Positions 11,901 through 21,699 of a stretch of DNA of 64,000 bases are shown here, piece by piece; positions within the stretch are counted from its first letter, which is position 1, and the number at the start of each line of letters is the position of its first letter. The position numbers and the translations under genes are program-made. The DNA comes from Calliopum simillimum (lineage: Eukaryota > Arthropoda > Insecta > Diptera > Lauxaniidae). The notes beneath the pieces are model-generated. The model did no database searches. It was given only the letters and a program-made list of their open reading frames with translations, and was not told the origin of the DNA. The stretch spans positions 2,628,001 to 2,692,000 of the forward strand of contig OX638370.1 in NCBI GenBank assembly GCA_951812925.1, written 5' to 3'.

Positions 11901-12105
11901 TAGTGATGAGCAAACCAAGACCAAGACCATGATCATAGCCGTCTTGGTCATGGTGATAATCGTGAGCAAGATCAATATCAAGACCATAGCAATCTTGGTC
12001 TTGGTCTTGCAATGATATCAGCGTCTTGGTCTAGCAAAATAACTAAGACCAATACCAAGAATTAAGACCAAGAATTACGACCAAAACCAATTTTGCTCAT
12101 CACTA
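11901..12105. mobile_element. hAT-like MITE, 205 bp
   Basis: Inverted ends TAGTGATGAGCAAA / TTTTGCTCATCACTA enclose a short, internally repetitive core rich in AAGACCAAGACC and TCTTGGTCTTGG. The flanks are GATGAGAC (11,893-11,900) and AATGAGAC (12,106-12,113), an 8-bp duplication with one mismatch, as expected for hAT elements. It interrupts the flank of the minisatellite repeat that follows. No transposase is encoded. Confidence 0.65.
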
Positions 12106-12113
12106 AATGAGAC

Positions 12114-12560
12114 AGTGGAGTGAGAGAAATTTTTTGGCTGTGATTTTCTCTTGCTTGCAAAAACCTATTTCGTTGCACTCTGTTGATGTTCTGCATTGAT
12201 ATTTTGGATTTTTTCTGATAGTTCTGTACTATTGCCGATATTTTATATGCTTTTCGATATTTTTGGGTTTTTTTCGATGTTTTAGATATTTGTCGACTTT
12301 TATCGATACTTTAGAAGTTTTTCAATATATAAGGACTTCAACCGATATTTTAGATGTTTTTCGATACTTTTGAACTTTTACCGATGCTCAAAATGTTTTC
12401 TGAAACTTTCGACTTTTACCGATATTTTAGATTTTTTTTCGATACGTTTCGACTTGTTGGCTTTTTCGATGGATAAGATGTTTTTCGATACTTTTGGACT
12501 ACCGATATGTAAGATGTTTTTCGATACTTTTAGATTTTACCGACTGTGAAGTGAAAAAAG
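12114..12560 (-). repeat. 39-bp minisatellite with conserved flank, copy 1
   Basis: About eight degenerate units of the type TTTTTCGATACTTTT-GGACTTTTACCG-ATATTTTAGATG follow a flank containing GTGAGAGAAATTTTTT, TTTTCTCTTGCTTGCAAA and GTTGCACTCTGTTGATG. The reverse complement of the same flank and array lies at 55,095-56,060, inside Klp54D. The two loci therefore share more than a simple repeat: they are copies of one dispersed unit. Confidence 0.75.
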
Positions 12561-13296
12561 GTTTAACACTCTTGTTGATATTACTACTGCATCCAAAAAA
12601 TGTTACTACGAGTATTGAATTCTGTCAACACTCAGTGTTCTGGCTTTCTTATATACAAAACGGCACTCGAAAAAAATTCGGCCACCGGCGATACTAGTTT
12701 TTAGAGTAAGTCGTCGCACAAAAATTCCCAAGAGTTGATTCGATTTCAAACTGAGGCAAAATTAAAAGTGACAAAACGCGTTGAATAGCATTGCAGCGGC
12801 ATTTTCTCTCTTTTCATATTTGTCAATATCATCATGATGTTTGATAAACTGGTATAGCAACGACTCGAACCTTCTGCTATGATTTTTGCTTAAGCTTCTA
12901 GTGAAAAATCCATGGCATGCTTTTAGGCTTTGATTTGGAGACTGATAATATTATTGTACCAATTCATTATTAGGACTTTCTAAGCACATATTCGTATTTT
13001 CAAAAATTTAAATAACCGCGTTATTTCTTTCTTTTTGTCAGTGTAATAATACATTCATTATTGTTTGAATTTTCAATTACAGCAATATGAATGCGTTAAT
13101 CAAACAAAAGATAATGGCTAAAAAAAGATTGGGCAAGCATTTTTGTGGGTTTTTTGTGTTTATGTTGTTGTTTGCTTTGCGATGGTCCCGAATTTTAAAA
13201 TTTGTAATTTTAGAGGATTCAAAATGTTTATTAAAAAAGAAATTTAAAGCGAACTGCTCATTAGCTATGGGCTTAACAACAATTTTTCGATTTTTA
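12561..13296. other. Gene-free stretch
   Basis: Only AT-rich sequence is seen. The open frame beginning at 13,087 runs into the foldback element and gives a low-complexity product, so I do not accept it as a gene. Confidence 0.4.
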
Positions 13297-14644
13297 TACC
13301 CTGCGGTGGTTTTTCATGTGAGGTTCGATGAAAAAGTAAGAATGCCAAAATTTGGAGGGGGTGGGGTGGGTCTAACCCTTGCCAGATTTGAGTAAAAGTT
13401 CGAATTTCGTGGGTAAAATTTTGATAAAAGCTCCTAACTGCCAACCAGTTGTACTTACAGGCATAAAATGTATGACCAACCCCCATTAAATTTTCCACCC
13501 CAACATTTTCACCGAACATACTTACCTCCTATCTTCACCCCTTAGGGTCGCTCCCATATAAGCCTTAATTTTCATGACATTTTTTTAAAATCGACCTCCA
13601 CCACCCCCAGGCTACCCCTACATTGTTCAAAAGTATGACCTACCCCCATTACTTTTTCTACCCCATCATTTTCACGAAACATACTTGCCCCCTATCTACA
13701 CCCCCTAGGGGTGCTCCCATACAAAAATACTCATATTTATGTTAATTAATAAACATTTTTGCTCTCATCACCCCTACTGCCCCCATAGTGCTACTTAGGA
13801 AGGTAAAATGTATAACCGACCGCGATTAGTTTGTCCAGCCCGACAATTTTACTACACAAACTTGCCCTCTATCTCCGTCCTTTACCTTTACCGGATGGTA
13901 CGATCGGCTCTCCCTGTAACTGCTCGTTTCCGTCATACGTGATCCGTGTTTTTTTTTTTTGAATTCAAAACCACTGTAACTGTGTCAATTAATTTTTGTA
14001 ACAGAACCAATATTAGTACACCAGCATAAAGTCGCACCCCGGAGTGCTTTTGTATGAGAGCACCCCTAGAGGGCGGAGATAGAGGGCAAGTATGTTTAGT
14101 AAAATTGTTGGGCTGGAAAAACTAATGGGGGTCGGTCATACATTTTACCTTCCTAAGTAGCACTATGGGGGCAGGGGTGATGAGAGCAAAAATGTTTATA
14201 AATTAACATAAATATGAGTATTTTTGTATGGGAGCACCCCTAGGGGGTGGAGATAGGGGGTAAGTATGTTTCCTGAAAATGATGGGGTGGAAAAAATAAT
14301 GGGGGTAGGTAATACTTTTGAACAATGTAGGGGCAGCCTGGGGGTGGTGGAGGTCGATTTTATAAAAATGTCATGAAAATTAAGGCTTATATGGGAGCGA
14401 CCCTAAGGGGTGAAGATAGGAGGTAAGTATGTTCGGTGAAAATGTTGGGGTGGAAAATTTAATGGGGGCTGGTCATACATTTTATGCCTGTAAGTACAAC
14501 TGGTTGGCAGTAAGGAGCTTTATTCAAAATTTTACCCCCGAACTTTGACTCAAATCTGGCAAGGGTTAGACCCACCCCACCCCCTCCAAATTTTGGCTCA
14601 CTAACTTTTTCGTCGAACCTCACATAAAAAACCACCGCAGGGTA
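13297..14644. mobile_element. Giant foldback element 1 (TACCCTGCGGTGG ends)
   Basis: The left end TACCCTGCGGTGG is mirrored at the right end CCACCGCAGGGTA, each bordered by TA, so the 1,348-bp element is probably flanked by a TA duplication. Arms of roughly 640 bp pair across a short centre near 13,950. Each arm contains several units of the type GTATGGGAGCACCCCTAGGG, then GGAGATAGGGGGTAAGTATG, then a GGGGTCGGTCATAC block. The same unit builds the element at 45,933-47,488. The flanks also show a weak inverted match (AGCTATGGGCT / AGCCCATAGCT), so the palindrome may once have been longer. Confidence 0.75.
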
Positions 14645-14757
14645 TAAAAAGTTAATTTTTAAAAATGTCCATACAAACTAGCCCATAGCTTCTGCTCATA
14701 TACATATGTTAATTTTTTTTCATCCCATTTTAATTAGCATCTGATCATATATAAAAA

Positions 14758-15937
14758 ATGCGTGAACGCAGTCAAACTACACCACGGCGACGCGGTCCAA
14801 AACACCCATTACCATCACGTGAGACTTACGAAGACAACTTTGACACATCTGAGCCACCTTATTATTCAATTGACAATACAGAAGAGATCTATGGCACTAA
14901 TTTACTGCCATCGCAGCGTTGCTATGTAGATCCTTGGGATTTGGAAAACTACGACTACGTTAGAAAGTAAGTTACATTAAAAAATATTGACTATCTAAGC
15001 ATGTAGAACAATAAAACTTCACGACTTATAGAAAACTTGATTCAACACCCTCACCCAGTGGTTATTACGAGACTTCACTATCACCCAGTCCGGCCGGCGA
15101 GCCTGTTCCGTCTAAATACTATTATATGCCACAACAACAGGAAGCACAGTTAGCGCCACGTATGTCAGCGACAATGCCGCGCAAACAAAGACGCGCCTCA
15201 CAGTTTCAATGTGATCTGGAATGTTGTGTACCCTCACGTCCAGTAAGGCGTCAATTTGAGATGGAATCACGTGGTGGTTTGTATAGCAGAGGTGGCATAA
15301 GAGGTGGGCAATATGATGACTATATGTTGCGCATGACAGATGAGTTGCAACTGGGTGAAGAAGAAATGGAACAGAATATTTACACGGGATATGGAGGTAA
15401 TCAGAAGTGAATCAGGAAAACTTTTTACATAAAGATTTTGTGTTTTCAATCAATCAATTAGGTTTCTCATCGTCTTCGTCAAATGAACATCACAGCAGTT
15501 CAATTGGCGATGAAAGCATTTCAACATTGATGTTGCATACACCAGGCTTTGGCGCTATGACTGCACGTCGGCGCAGCGTTGTTTTGCCGAAACCGGCGCC
15601 AAAGTTGGAATTTCCAGCACCACCACCAATGTCACCAGTGCCCAGTTATGATCCTTACGGCAATCCATACGCTACACTACCATATTGTAGCGTCTCTGAT
15701 TGCTATGAATGTTTGTATTCATCACCTTCAATTTATGGTACACTTGGCGTCGTACCAGCAGTCGCCACTAGCACTTCTTTATATGGTGGCAGTAGTACAC
15801 TTGGAAGGCGACCGGCTTCATCACTCTATGACGGAATTTATGCAAATAAATTCGGACTGAGCAAGAAGGGTCTATTACAGATTGATTATTCATGCAGCTG
15901 GAATGATTTGGATCGTGTGATTAGACGGAATTATTGA
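14758..15937 (+). CDS. Unrecognised 349-aa Tyr/Pro-rich protein (three exons)
   Basis: The coding exons are 14758-14966, 15032-15396 and 15462-15937. Phases match at both GT-AG introns (65 bp each), giving 349 codons plus stop. The ATG at 14758 is chosen because an in-frame TAA lies at 14752 and a good acceptor (T-rich tract, TTAG) ends at 14737, so the start lies 20 bp into an exon with an upstream non-coding exon. The protein is hydrophilic, with no signal peptide or membrane segment. It has a basic N-terminus, a YVDPWDLENYDYVR block, a Ser/Pro region, a CDLECC cluster near the middle, a Gly/Ser stretch, and a conserved-looking C-terminus ending YSCSWNDLDRVIRRNY. I do not recognise the family; it reads like a cytoplasmic scaffold or tail region. 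The coding bias and clean splicing make it a real gene. Confidence 0.85.
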
Positions 15938-16140
15938 GAAAGGATAATAGGCACTTATTCGTTTAAGTTCATTTTTGTATAAAAATATTGTTATTTTACT
16001 TCAAAATCATATCATCGCATTATAAATATTTCCTTGTCTTGTAAAATAACGCTACCATATCTTAGTCACACGCGTCACATACAAAATAAAACCAAATTAT
16101 TTCTAGTTATTAAACGAAAATTACCTGTTTTCAATGAAAT

Positions 16141-16147
16141 CAATAAA
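16141..16147 (+). terminator. Probable poly(A) signal of the preceding gene
   Basis: An AATAAA lies about 200 bp after the stop codon at 15,937; another is at about 16,084. Either could serve. The assignment is by position only. Confidence 0.4.
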
Positions 16148-16254
16148 TCTATAATTTATAAACTCGAATTGAATTTTACTATAGGATGTAAATGTAAACG
16201 TTACGAGGCTACTGGGTGTTGATTCGGGAGGTCTAGACTAACAAAAAAGGAAAA

Positions 16255-16985
16255 AGATTGAAACCAAAGTTTTGCAAAGCCTCTGTTAACCACGGAGGAT
16301 GGAGTTCAATGGTCTGTGGTTTTTTCTCTGGCCAAGGGAGTGGGTTAATTCACTAGACTAAAGGAATTATGGATTGTTTTATGCACTTTGACATACCAAA
16401 TGATGTGATGCTGCTTAATGCGGATCAAGAGATGCCACTTAAATGGAGGTTCCAACAGGACAACGATCCAAACACATACCGCTTAAGTTTGTAAATCCTG
16501 GTTTCAGAGCAATGGGATGCAAGTCCTTGGTTGGCCAGGCCAGTCCCCAGATTTGAGTCCCATTGAGAACCTCTGGGAGATCGTTAACACGTAAATCTAC
16601 AAGGAAAATTGCAAAACCAAGAAAAATCTCTTTGAAGCTTTGAAAGTAGCCTTAGGAAGGGATATCGAAGGATATCATTAATAATATAATGTCCTCTATG
16701 CTTTGAAGATGTGCTAATGTTACCCAGTATAAAGGGTTTTCAACTAAATATTAATTTTAAAAGTTTTTATTAAATGTTAAGAAGTTTCTAAATTTAAATG
16801 TTTATTTAATGCTAACTCTTAACTTATAAAACCCTGAATTTTTAAAGTTTTTGTTTGTCAATAATAAACATATAAATAAATAAAATAAACACACAAGCTA
16901 ACTCAATAACGTCGTTTTCTCAAAAAAATTTCATATAAGAAAAAACTTCTTTAGGGGGTGCTTAGGTTTTGGCCGACACTGTATA
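16255..16985 (+). pseudogene. Tc1-like transposase relic with right terminal end
   Basis: Broken frames retain signatures of a Tc1-family DD34E transposase: a CxFSW-like start, LNADQEM, QQDNDPKH (second catalytic Asp) near 16,455 and [14 protein letters not shown] (catalytic Glu) near 16,552. Stops and frame shifts lie between them. The right end carries a TTTTGGCCGACACTGTAT terminus near 16,967-16,984. I find no matching left terminal repeat, so the element is 5'-truncated and dead. Confidence 0.75.
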
Positions 16986-17388
16986 TCTATAATTTCGTTG
17001 AAGATAGAAATACAAAATCTCAAACGGTTTACGATTTATAGCCGTGGCAACTTTGAAAAAGCAGTTTTGAAGCAATTTTTATAGTACTATAAAATTCGAC
17101 CTGGAGCCAAATAAGTGAAACACAGATAGAGTTTTACTAGTAACATCATGTGATTTCAGGAATTGTATTCAAAATGATTTTCGAATTTTTTTTGCTGCAC
17201 TATGTAATATGACTGCACCATTTCCGGCTATAAGAGCCTTTTCCGGACCTACTTTTTTTCTTATTTTAAACACTAGAAAACTTAATCCGAAGTTCATTTC
17301 TTGATATTTACAATGGTCTAGGCTTCGGTCTCAAGGAGTTAAGCTAAGGTGATGGTTGATTGTTTTTGATAATCAACTTTTCTTTGCT

Positions 17389-17434
17389 CTATGCTCCTCC
17401 TAGGAGTTAATAGAGAATACATACATACATACAT
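17389..17434 (+). mobile_element. 46-bp scrap of the RTE-like 3' end
   Basis: CTATGCTCCTCCTAGGAGTT followed by a short spacer and an ATACATACAT tail matches the 3' end of the minus-strand element at 6769-6815 almost base for base. It is an extremely short 5'-truncated insertion on the + strand. Confidence 0.7.
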
Positions 17435-17465
17435 GTAAAACGATCACAGGATGAGGGTATTCCAT

Positions 17466-17587
17466 AAAACGTGTAAATGCCTCGAAAATTTCGTAAACTC
17501 GTAATAGTTGTCAAAATTAATACGAATTTGACAACTATTAAGAGTTAAAGAAATTCTACTAAAAATGTCGAGACATTTACACGTTTT
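17466..17587. mobile_element. 122-bp hairpin MITE
   Basis: The ends AAAACGTGTAAATG / CATTTACACGTTTT and an inner TAGTTGTCAAA / TTTGACAACTA pair make an almost complete hairpin. The flanking duplication is unclear. Confidence 0.55.
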
Positions 17588-17887
17588 GATTTGGATAAAT
17601 AAAAACAATACTCTTCACCCGTAGATTGTCTTGATGAAACAGCACGTTTTTCTTAGCCAAATGCGGTCGTTTCTGCTTCAAATAAGGCGGCCAATTTTCA
17701 ATGCTGTACATTATTGTGATGTTGATGGGGTGACGAGTGAAACTTTTTTTTTATATATTTTTCCAAATATGGGTTTTCGTTATGGATGTTATAAAAGTTT
17801 TCGCCCATGTCATCAGTCAACCAAAATTCTTCCACACACGCAAACAAGAGAAATTTGAGCAAAACTGATCGATAGTCTGTACCGCCT

Positions 17888-18008
17888 TTAGGCTTTTTTA
17901 CATTATCAGTTTCTCATCAATATGCATACATTCTCAGATTGATGAAAAAAAGTGAACTTGGCATCACTTAATATTGATGACTATACTGTGATGATGTAAA
18001 AAGGCCTA
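17888..18008. repeat. Short inverted repeat
   Basis: TAGGCTTTTTTACATTATCA on the left pairs with TGATGATGTAAAAAGGCCTA on the right. Inner TCATCAATAT / ATATTGATGA blocks also pair. It is probably a small MITE. Confidence 0.45.
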
Positions 18009-18499
18009 TTACGAACGTGCCCACAATTGTTCAGTGCTGCCAATCAAAGATATAAAGCAAAAACTCCGTACAGTTGCCTAACCTGCTTTAATAAAAAGAT
18101 GGCTAACGCCAAAAATTCACAAGATTCTGGTTTTATGTGAGCTCATTTTCAGATTGCAAATTACGCTAAATAATCGCAGAAAACGCGCTAAAAATAATAA
18201 AAAAATAAAATATAAATAATTCCCCGCATTTGTCATATAAAATTTGTTAGCAGATTTGAATATTAAAGTCGAAAATTTGCATTTAAAGTGGCTTGAAAAT
18301 TCGCGTGAAGAGCGGAAGAAAAAAAGTGATTGTAAAAAATCGTGTGCTTCGGCGGCCAGGCGAAAATTTCAAGCCTTCCGTGTAATATGGAAAACGTTTT
18401 AAATCGAAATTTGCTAAAAAAACTGAACTGAAAGCAACTTATTTGCTTCAATATTTGTGAAATTGTGCTAAAATTGTGAAATTGAATTTGCGTACACGT

Positions 18500-18891
18500 A
18501 AAATAAACGCGCAGAAATTACAAGGCAAAAATTCTTATTTTCCGTGTTTATGCATGTGTGCGTGTGTGCACCCGTGCTATGCCCCGACACAGGCCAGCGA
18601 AGTCTCGTCTCACGTTTGTTGTGTCACGAGTGAGTAACTGAGACTCCGCTGGGTAGAGCAAGCAAAGACGAAAAAAAAAAACGGGAAGAAAGATTCTCGC
18701 GCAAAGCTCTGCTGTATATTCGTGGTGCTGCTCATTTTAGTTTAGCAACGAACGTCTGTCCGCGCGTATACGGAATCAGATTTGTTTGTTAGATTGTGGA
18801 AGCATCTTTTTGTATTACGGATGCTCAGGCTGTGTGTGACGCCATTTTTTCGGACACAAAAGCCAAAATTAAATACGAAAAAGGAAAAAAG
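18500..18891 (+). promoter_or_regulatory. Likely promoter and non-coding first exon of MESR4
   Basis: The base composition changes to markedly GC-richer DNA at about 18,540-18,800. It is followed by a purine-rich end and a strong donor (AAAAAAG|GTATGT, GT at 18,892). The next acceptor with a matching context is at 21,688, eleven bases before the MESR4 start codon. The transcription start itself cannot be placed. Confidence 0.5.
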
Positions 18892-20520
18892 GTATGTAAT
18901 TCTTAATTTTTTACGTGCCGAATTATTTAATTTAAATGTTTCTTGATCTTTTCGTTTTAATTTTATTACGCCTCCAAAACGTGTTTTCTTTTATGCTAAA
19001 AACAATTGAATTTAATCATTTTTTATTTTGGTGTTAAACAAAACAAAAAAGGAAAAAAAAAAAAACATTTTTGCTAAAAGTCGTTCATGAAGTGCGGAGA
19101 AAAAAGGCGGGAGTTTGTTTTTTTCTTTTCTTTTTTGGGTGTTTTGCTCTTTCTTTTGTTAGTTTTTGTTGTGTTGTCTTTTTTTTTAACTGCAACATGT
19201 GCGTCGCACTGTGGAATGATTTTATATTTTTATAATTAATTTTGTTTTGCCTTTGTTTTTGTTTCTATGTTTGATTAAATTCTCCGATGTTTTTTGTTTT
19301 GCTTGCTTCGATTTCCGTGGCCACTCGATTTGATGATGTTTTCTTATAAATCGACTCAACAAAATCAAGCAACTGTTTTCGATATGTCGCTTTATTTTCG
19401 AGATATCAAGGCTTAATTATGTTGAAGAAATATCAAGAATACCATTTTTTTTTTTTCAGTATTTCATTTTTTAAGTTTCGATATCTCTAAAACGAAACGA
19501 GATATCAAAAAATGTTCTTTAATTTTTTCGACTTGTTTTATGTGAAAACGTGGTCAACTTTTCTTGAAAGTAAAACGAATTATTTTTATTTGGAGGCATT
19601 ACCCCGCCCATGAGCTTCTTCTGATAGGTACTAACTGAAAAATTCATCAATATCAGCGCGATAGTTTTCAAATTCATAAAATACATTAACCCTTTTAACC
19701 CGATTTGTTTTAAACTATGAAAGTAAATAATATTTGATTTATTGGCTGTTCGAAAATGTTTACCTCTTCCCCACCCCCTCCCATATTCTGAGAGGGGTGG
19801 TTGAAAAATACCTTGTCAAAAGATCTTTTTTTTTTTAAATATGTAATACTAAAAGAATATTGAATGATAGCAAAATAAATCATAAGGTTTTATATGCAAA
19901 AAACCAAGCTATAATTTGTAATCAATCAACCCCTGCCAATATCTGAATGGCACAGGTATGAGTCAAAGTAATTGTTCGATTAAAACTTTTCGCGGCTAAC
20001 CCATACCATGAAATCCCATTGAAATTCGATCAAACGTGGTTGGTGAACACCATATAATCCGTCAGCCGCAAGGTAAATATCGTCGATGCCAGTTGAAAGC
20101 CTCGTGACGCTTAAATTCGCAGCAACTACGATTGTTCGTTTTTGTATGGGATCTTGTGCTATGGGCTAACCGCCAAAGTTCGATTAATCGAACACTTGAT
20201 TTTCGACATAACGGCAAAAAGAATGGGGGTGAAAAAATGTTTAATGACTGATTTGGAATCAGGGGGCGCTAATTACTCTAAAAATATACTTTATTAAAAA
20301 AAATTAAATAGCTTTTGTAGCGTAGTTGGAAATGGGTTAAAGATTTAATTTTTGAATATAATATTTTAATCAAGCATTGATCCATTGAACGAACATTCAT
20401 CCTTGGATAATATTGACACGCTAAATTACAATTTCTAAAATAGGCTACAAGGTGCATTTTATGTTTTAGACCGCTGTCTTTATTCTATACTTTAAGTTCA
20501 TTGATACGTAGGATGCTATA

Positions 20521-21130
20521 TATATTTCTGGCCTAGGCAACACTAATGTCAATAGCTAAAATCTGGCAACACCATAATAAAGTTGGAGATTTTTTAGCAT
20601 AAACGTACTCAGAACGTTTTGACGTACGACCATCTTTTGTGTTGTTTACAGTGACTTGAAAAAATCAATTTGGCAAAAAAATGGAATTAACTCGTGAACA
20701 TTTTCGTGCGATCATTTTTCACAACTTTCGACGTGGATTATCACGACAAGAGTGCATCGATGAACTTAAATCTTTGTATGGCGATAAAGCACCATCCCAT
20801 AACACTGTGAAAAACTGGTTTAATGAATTCAGTCGTGCCCGACGCCCGCTCAAAGTCGAATTCCGTGAAGGTCGTCCAAAAATGGCTGTTGTGCCAGAGA
20901 ACATTGATGCCGTGCGTGAACTGATAATGCAAGATCGTCACGTTTGTTCTCGTTGGAAAAGCCCATAATTTATCAATCGATTAAATTATCAATGTAAAAA
21001 TTAATTTTCTTAACTCACTGTAAACAAAACAAAACGTAGTGAGTACGTTTATGCTAAAAAATGTCAAACTTTATTATGATGTTGCCAGATTTTAGGTATT
21101 GACATTAGTGTTGCCTAGGCCAGAAATATA
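20521..21130 (+). mobile_element. Internally deleted mariner element with ~160-bp inverted ends
   Basis: The element is bordered by TA on both sides (20,519-20,520; 21,131-21,132). The ends start TATATTTCTGGCCTAGGC and stay inverted for about 160 bp, up to the TTTACAGTGA block just before the transposase ATG. Between them lies a transposase 5' fragment followed directly by the vestige of a downstream motif. It lies wholly inside MESR4 intron 1. The related copy at 50,920-52,905 shares the subterminal TAATGTCAA...CTGGCAACA blocks. Confidence 0.85.
20681..20968 (+). pseudogene. Mariner transposase N-terminal fragment (95 aa)
   Basis: The frame gives the HTH paired-like N-terminus of a mariner transposase: HNFRRGLSRQECIDEL, then a KNWFNEFSR second helix region, an EGRPK linker and VRELIMQDRHV. 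It then jumps to a CSRW-KSP end that resembles the RWIPHNL region normally found further downstream, so most of the catalytic DD34D domain is deleted. The product could still bind terminal repeats in principle but cannot be catalytic. Confidence 0.85.
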
Positions 21131-21699
21131 TACAGCAGCCCACGTATCTATAAATCTCTTTGTTAAATCCTACTCGTTTCCATCGGCTGAAAGAGATTTT
21201 TGACAGAAAATGTCATAAGTGGGAAAATGAAATGAAATTTTTATCTTCCATTTGCTTTGTTTTTAAAATTATAGTCAAAGTTATGGGACATAAATAAATC
21301 TAGTCGGAAGTATATTTATTTCTGTAAAGTAAATCACGTGATTTACGCCGAGATTTTGTGCTAAATCTCAAAACAGCTTTAAAGCACCTCATTATCCTAA
21401 CTTTGTAAGTTTCTGTTTGCATCACTAAATCGTATGCTTGAATTAATAACAATAACAATTGTATCGCTTTTTAATTTCTTGCTAAATATTTTCCATAACA
21501 TTTAAGCATGATATTAAAATAAAATGCTTTTCAATTGAAGGATATATTTTGCTTTGCTATAACTTTGGTATCATCAAGACACAAATTTCAGGCCAAGAGT
21601 TATATGGACTATTAAGGTACTTGTACTTGTACTTTTAACTTTTAATGTCACACTTTTAATTAGAACAAATCCTTTCTTATGCTTTCAGTAAACAGTCAA

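Larger units (their letters stand above)
18892..21688 (+). other. MESR4 intron 1
   Basis: This 2.8-kb intron has a GTATGT donor and a TTTCTTATGCTTTCAG acceptor. Apart from the deleted mariner at 20,521-21,130 it holds AT-rich DNA; I see no other gene or repeat with clear ends. Confidence 0.5.

Noticed and set aside
13087..13395. 102-codon frame running into foldback 1
   Set aside because: It crosses the element boundary and has no motif.
21679..21699. Upstream in-frame ATG for MESR4
   Set aside because: It lies before the acceptor AG at 21,687-21,688, so it is intronic; translation should start at 21,700 or 21,703.
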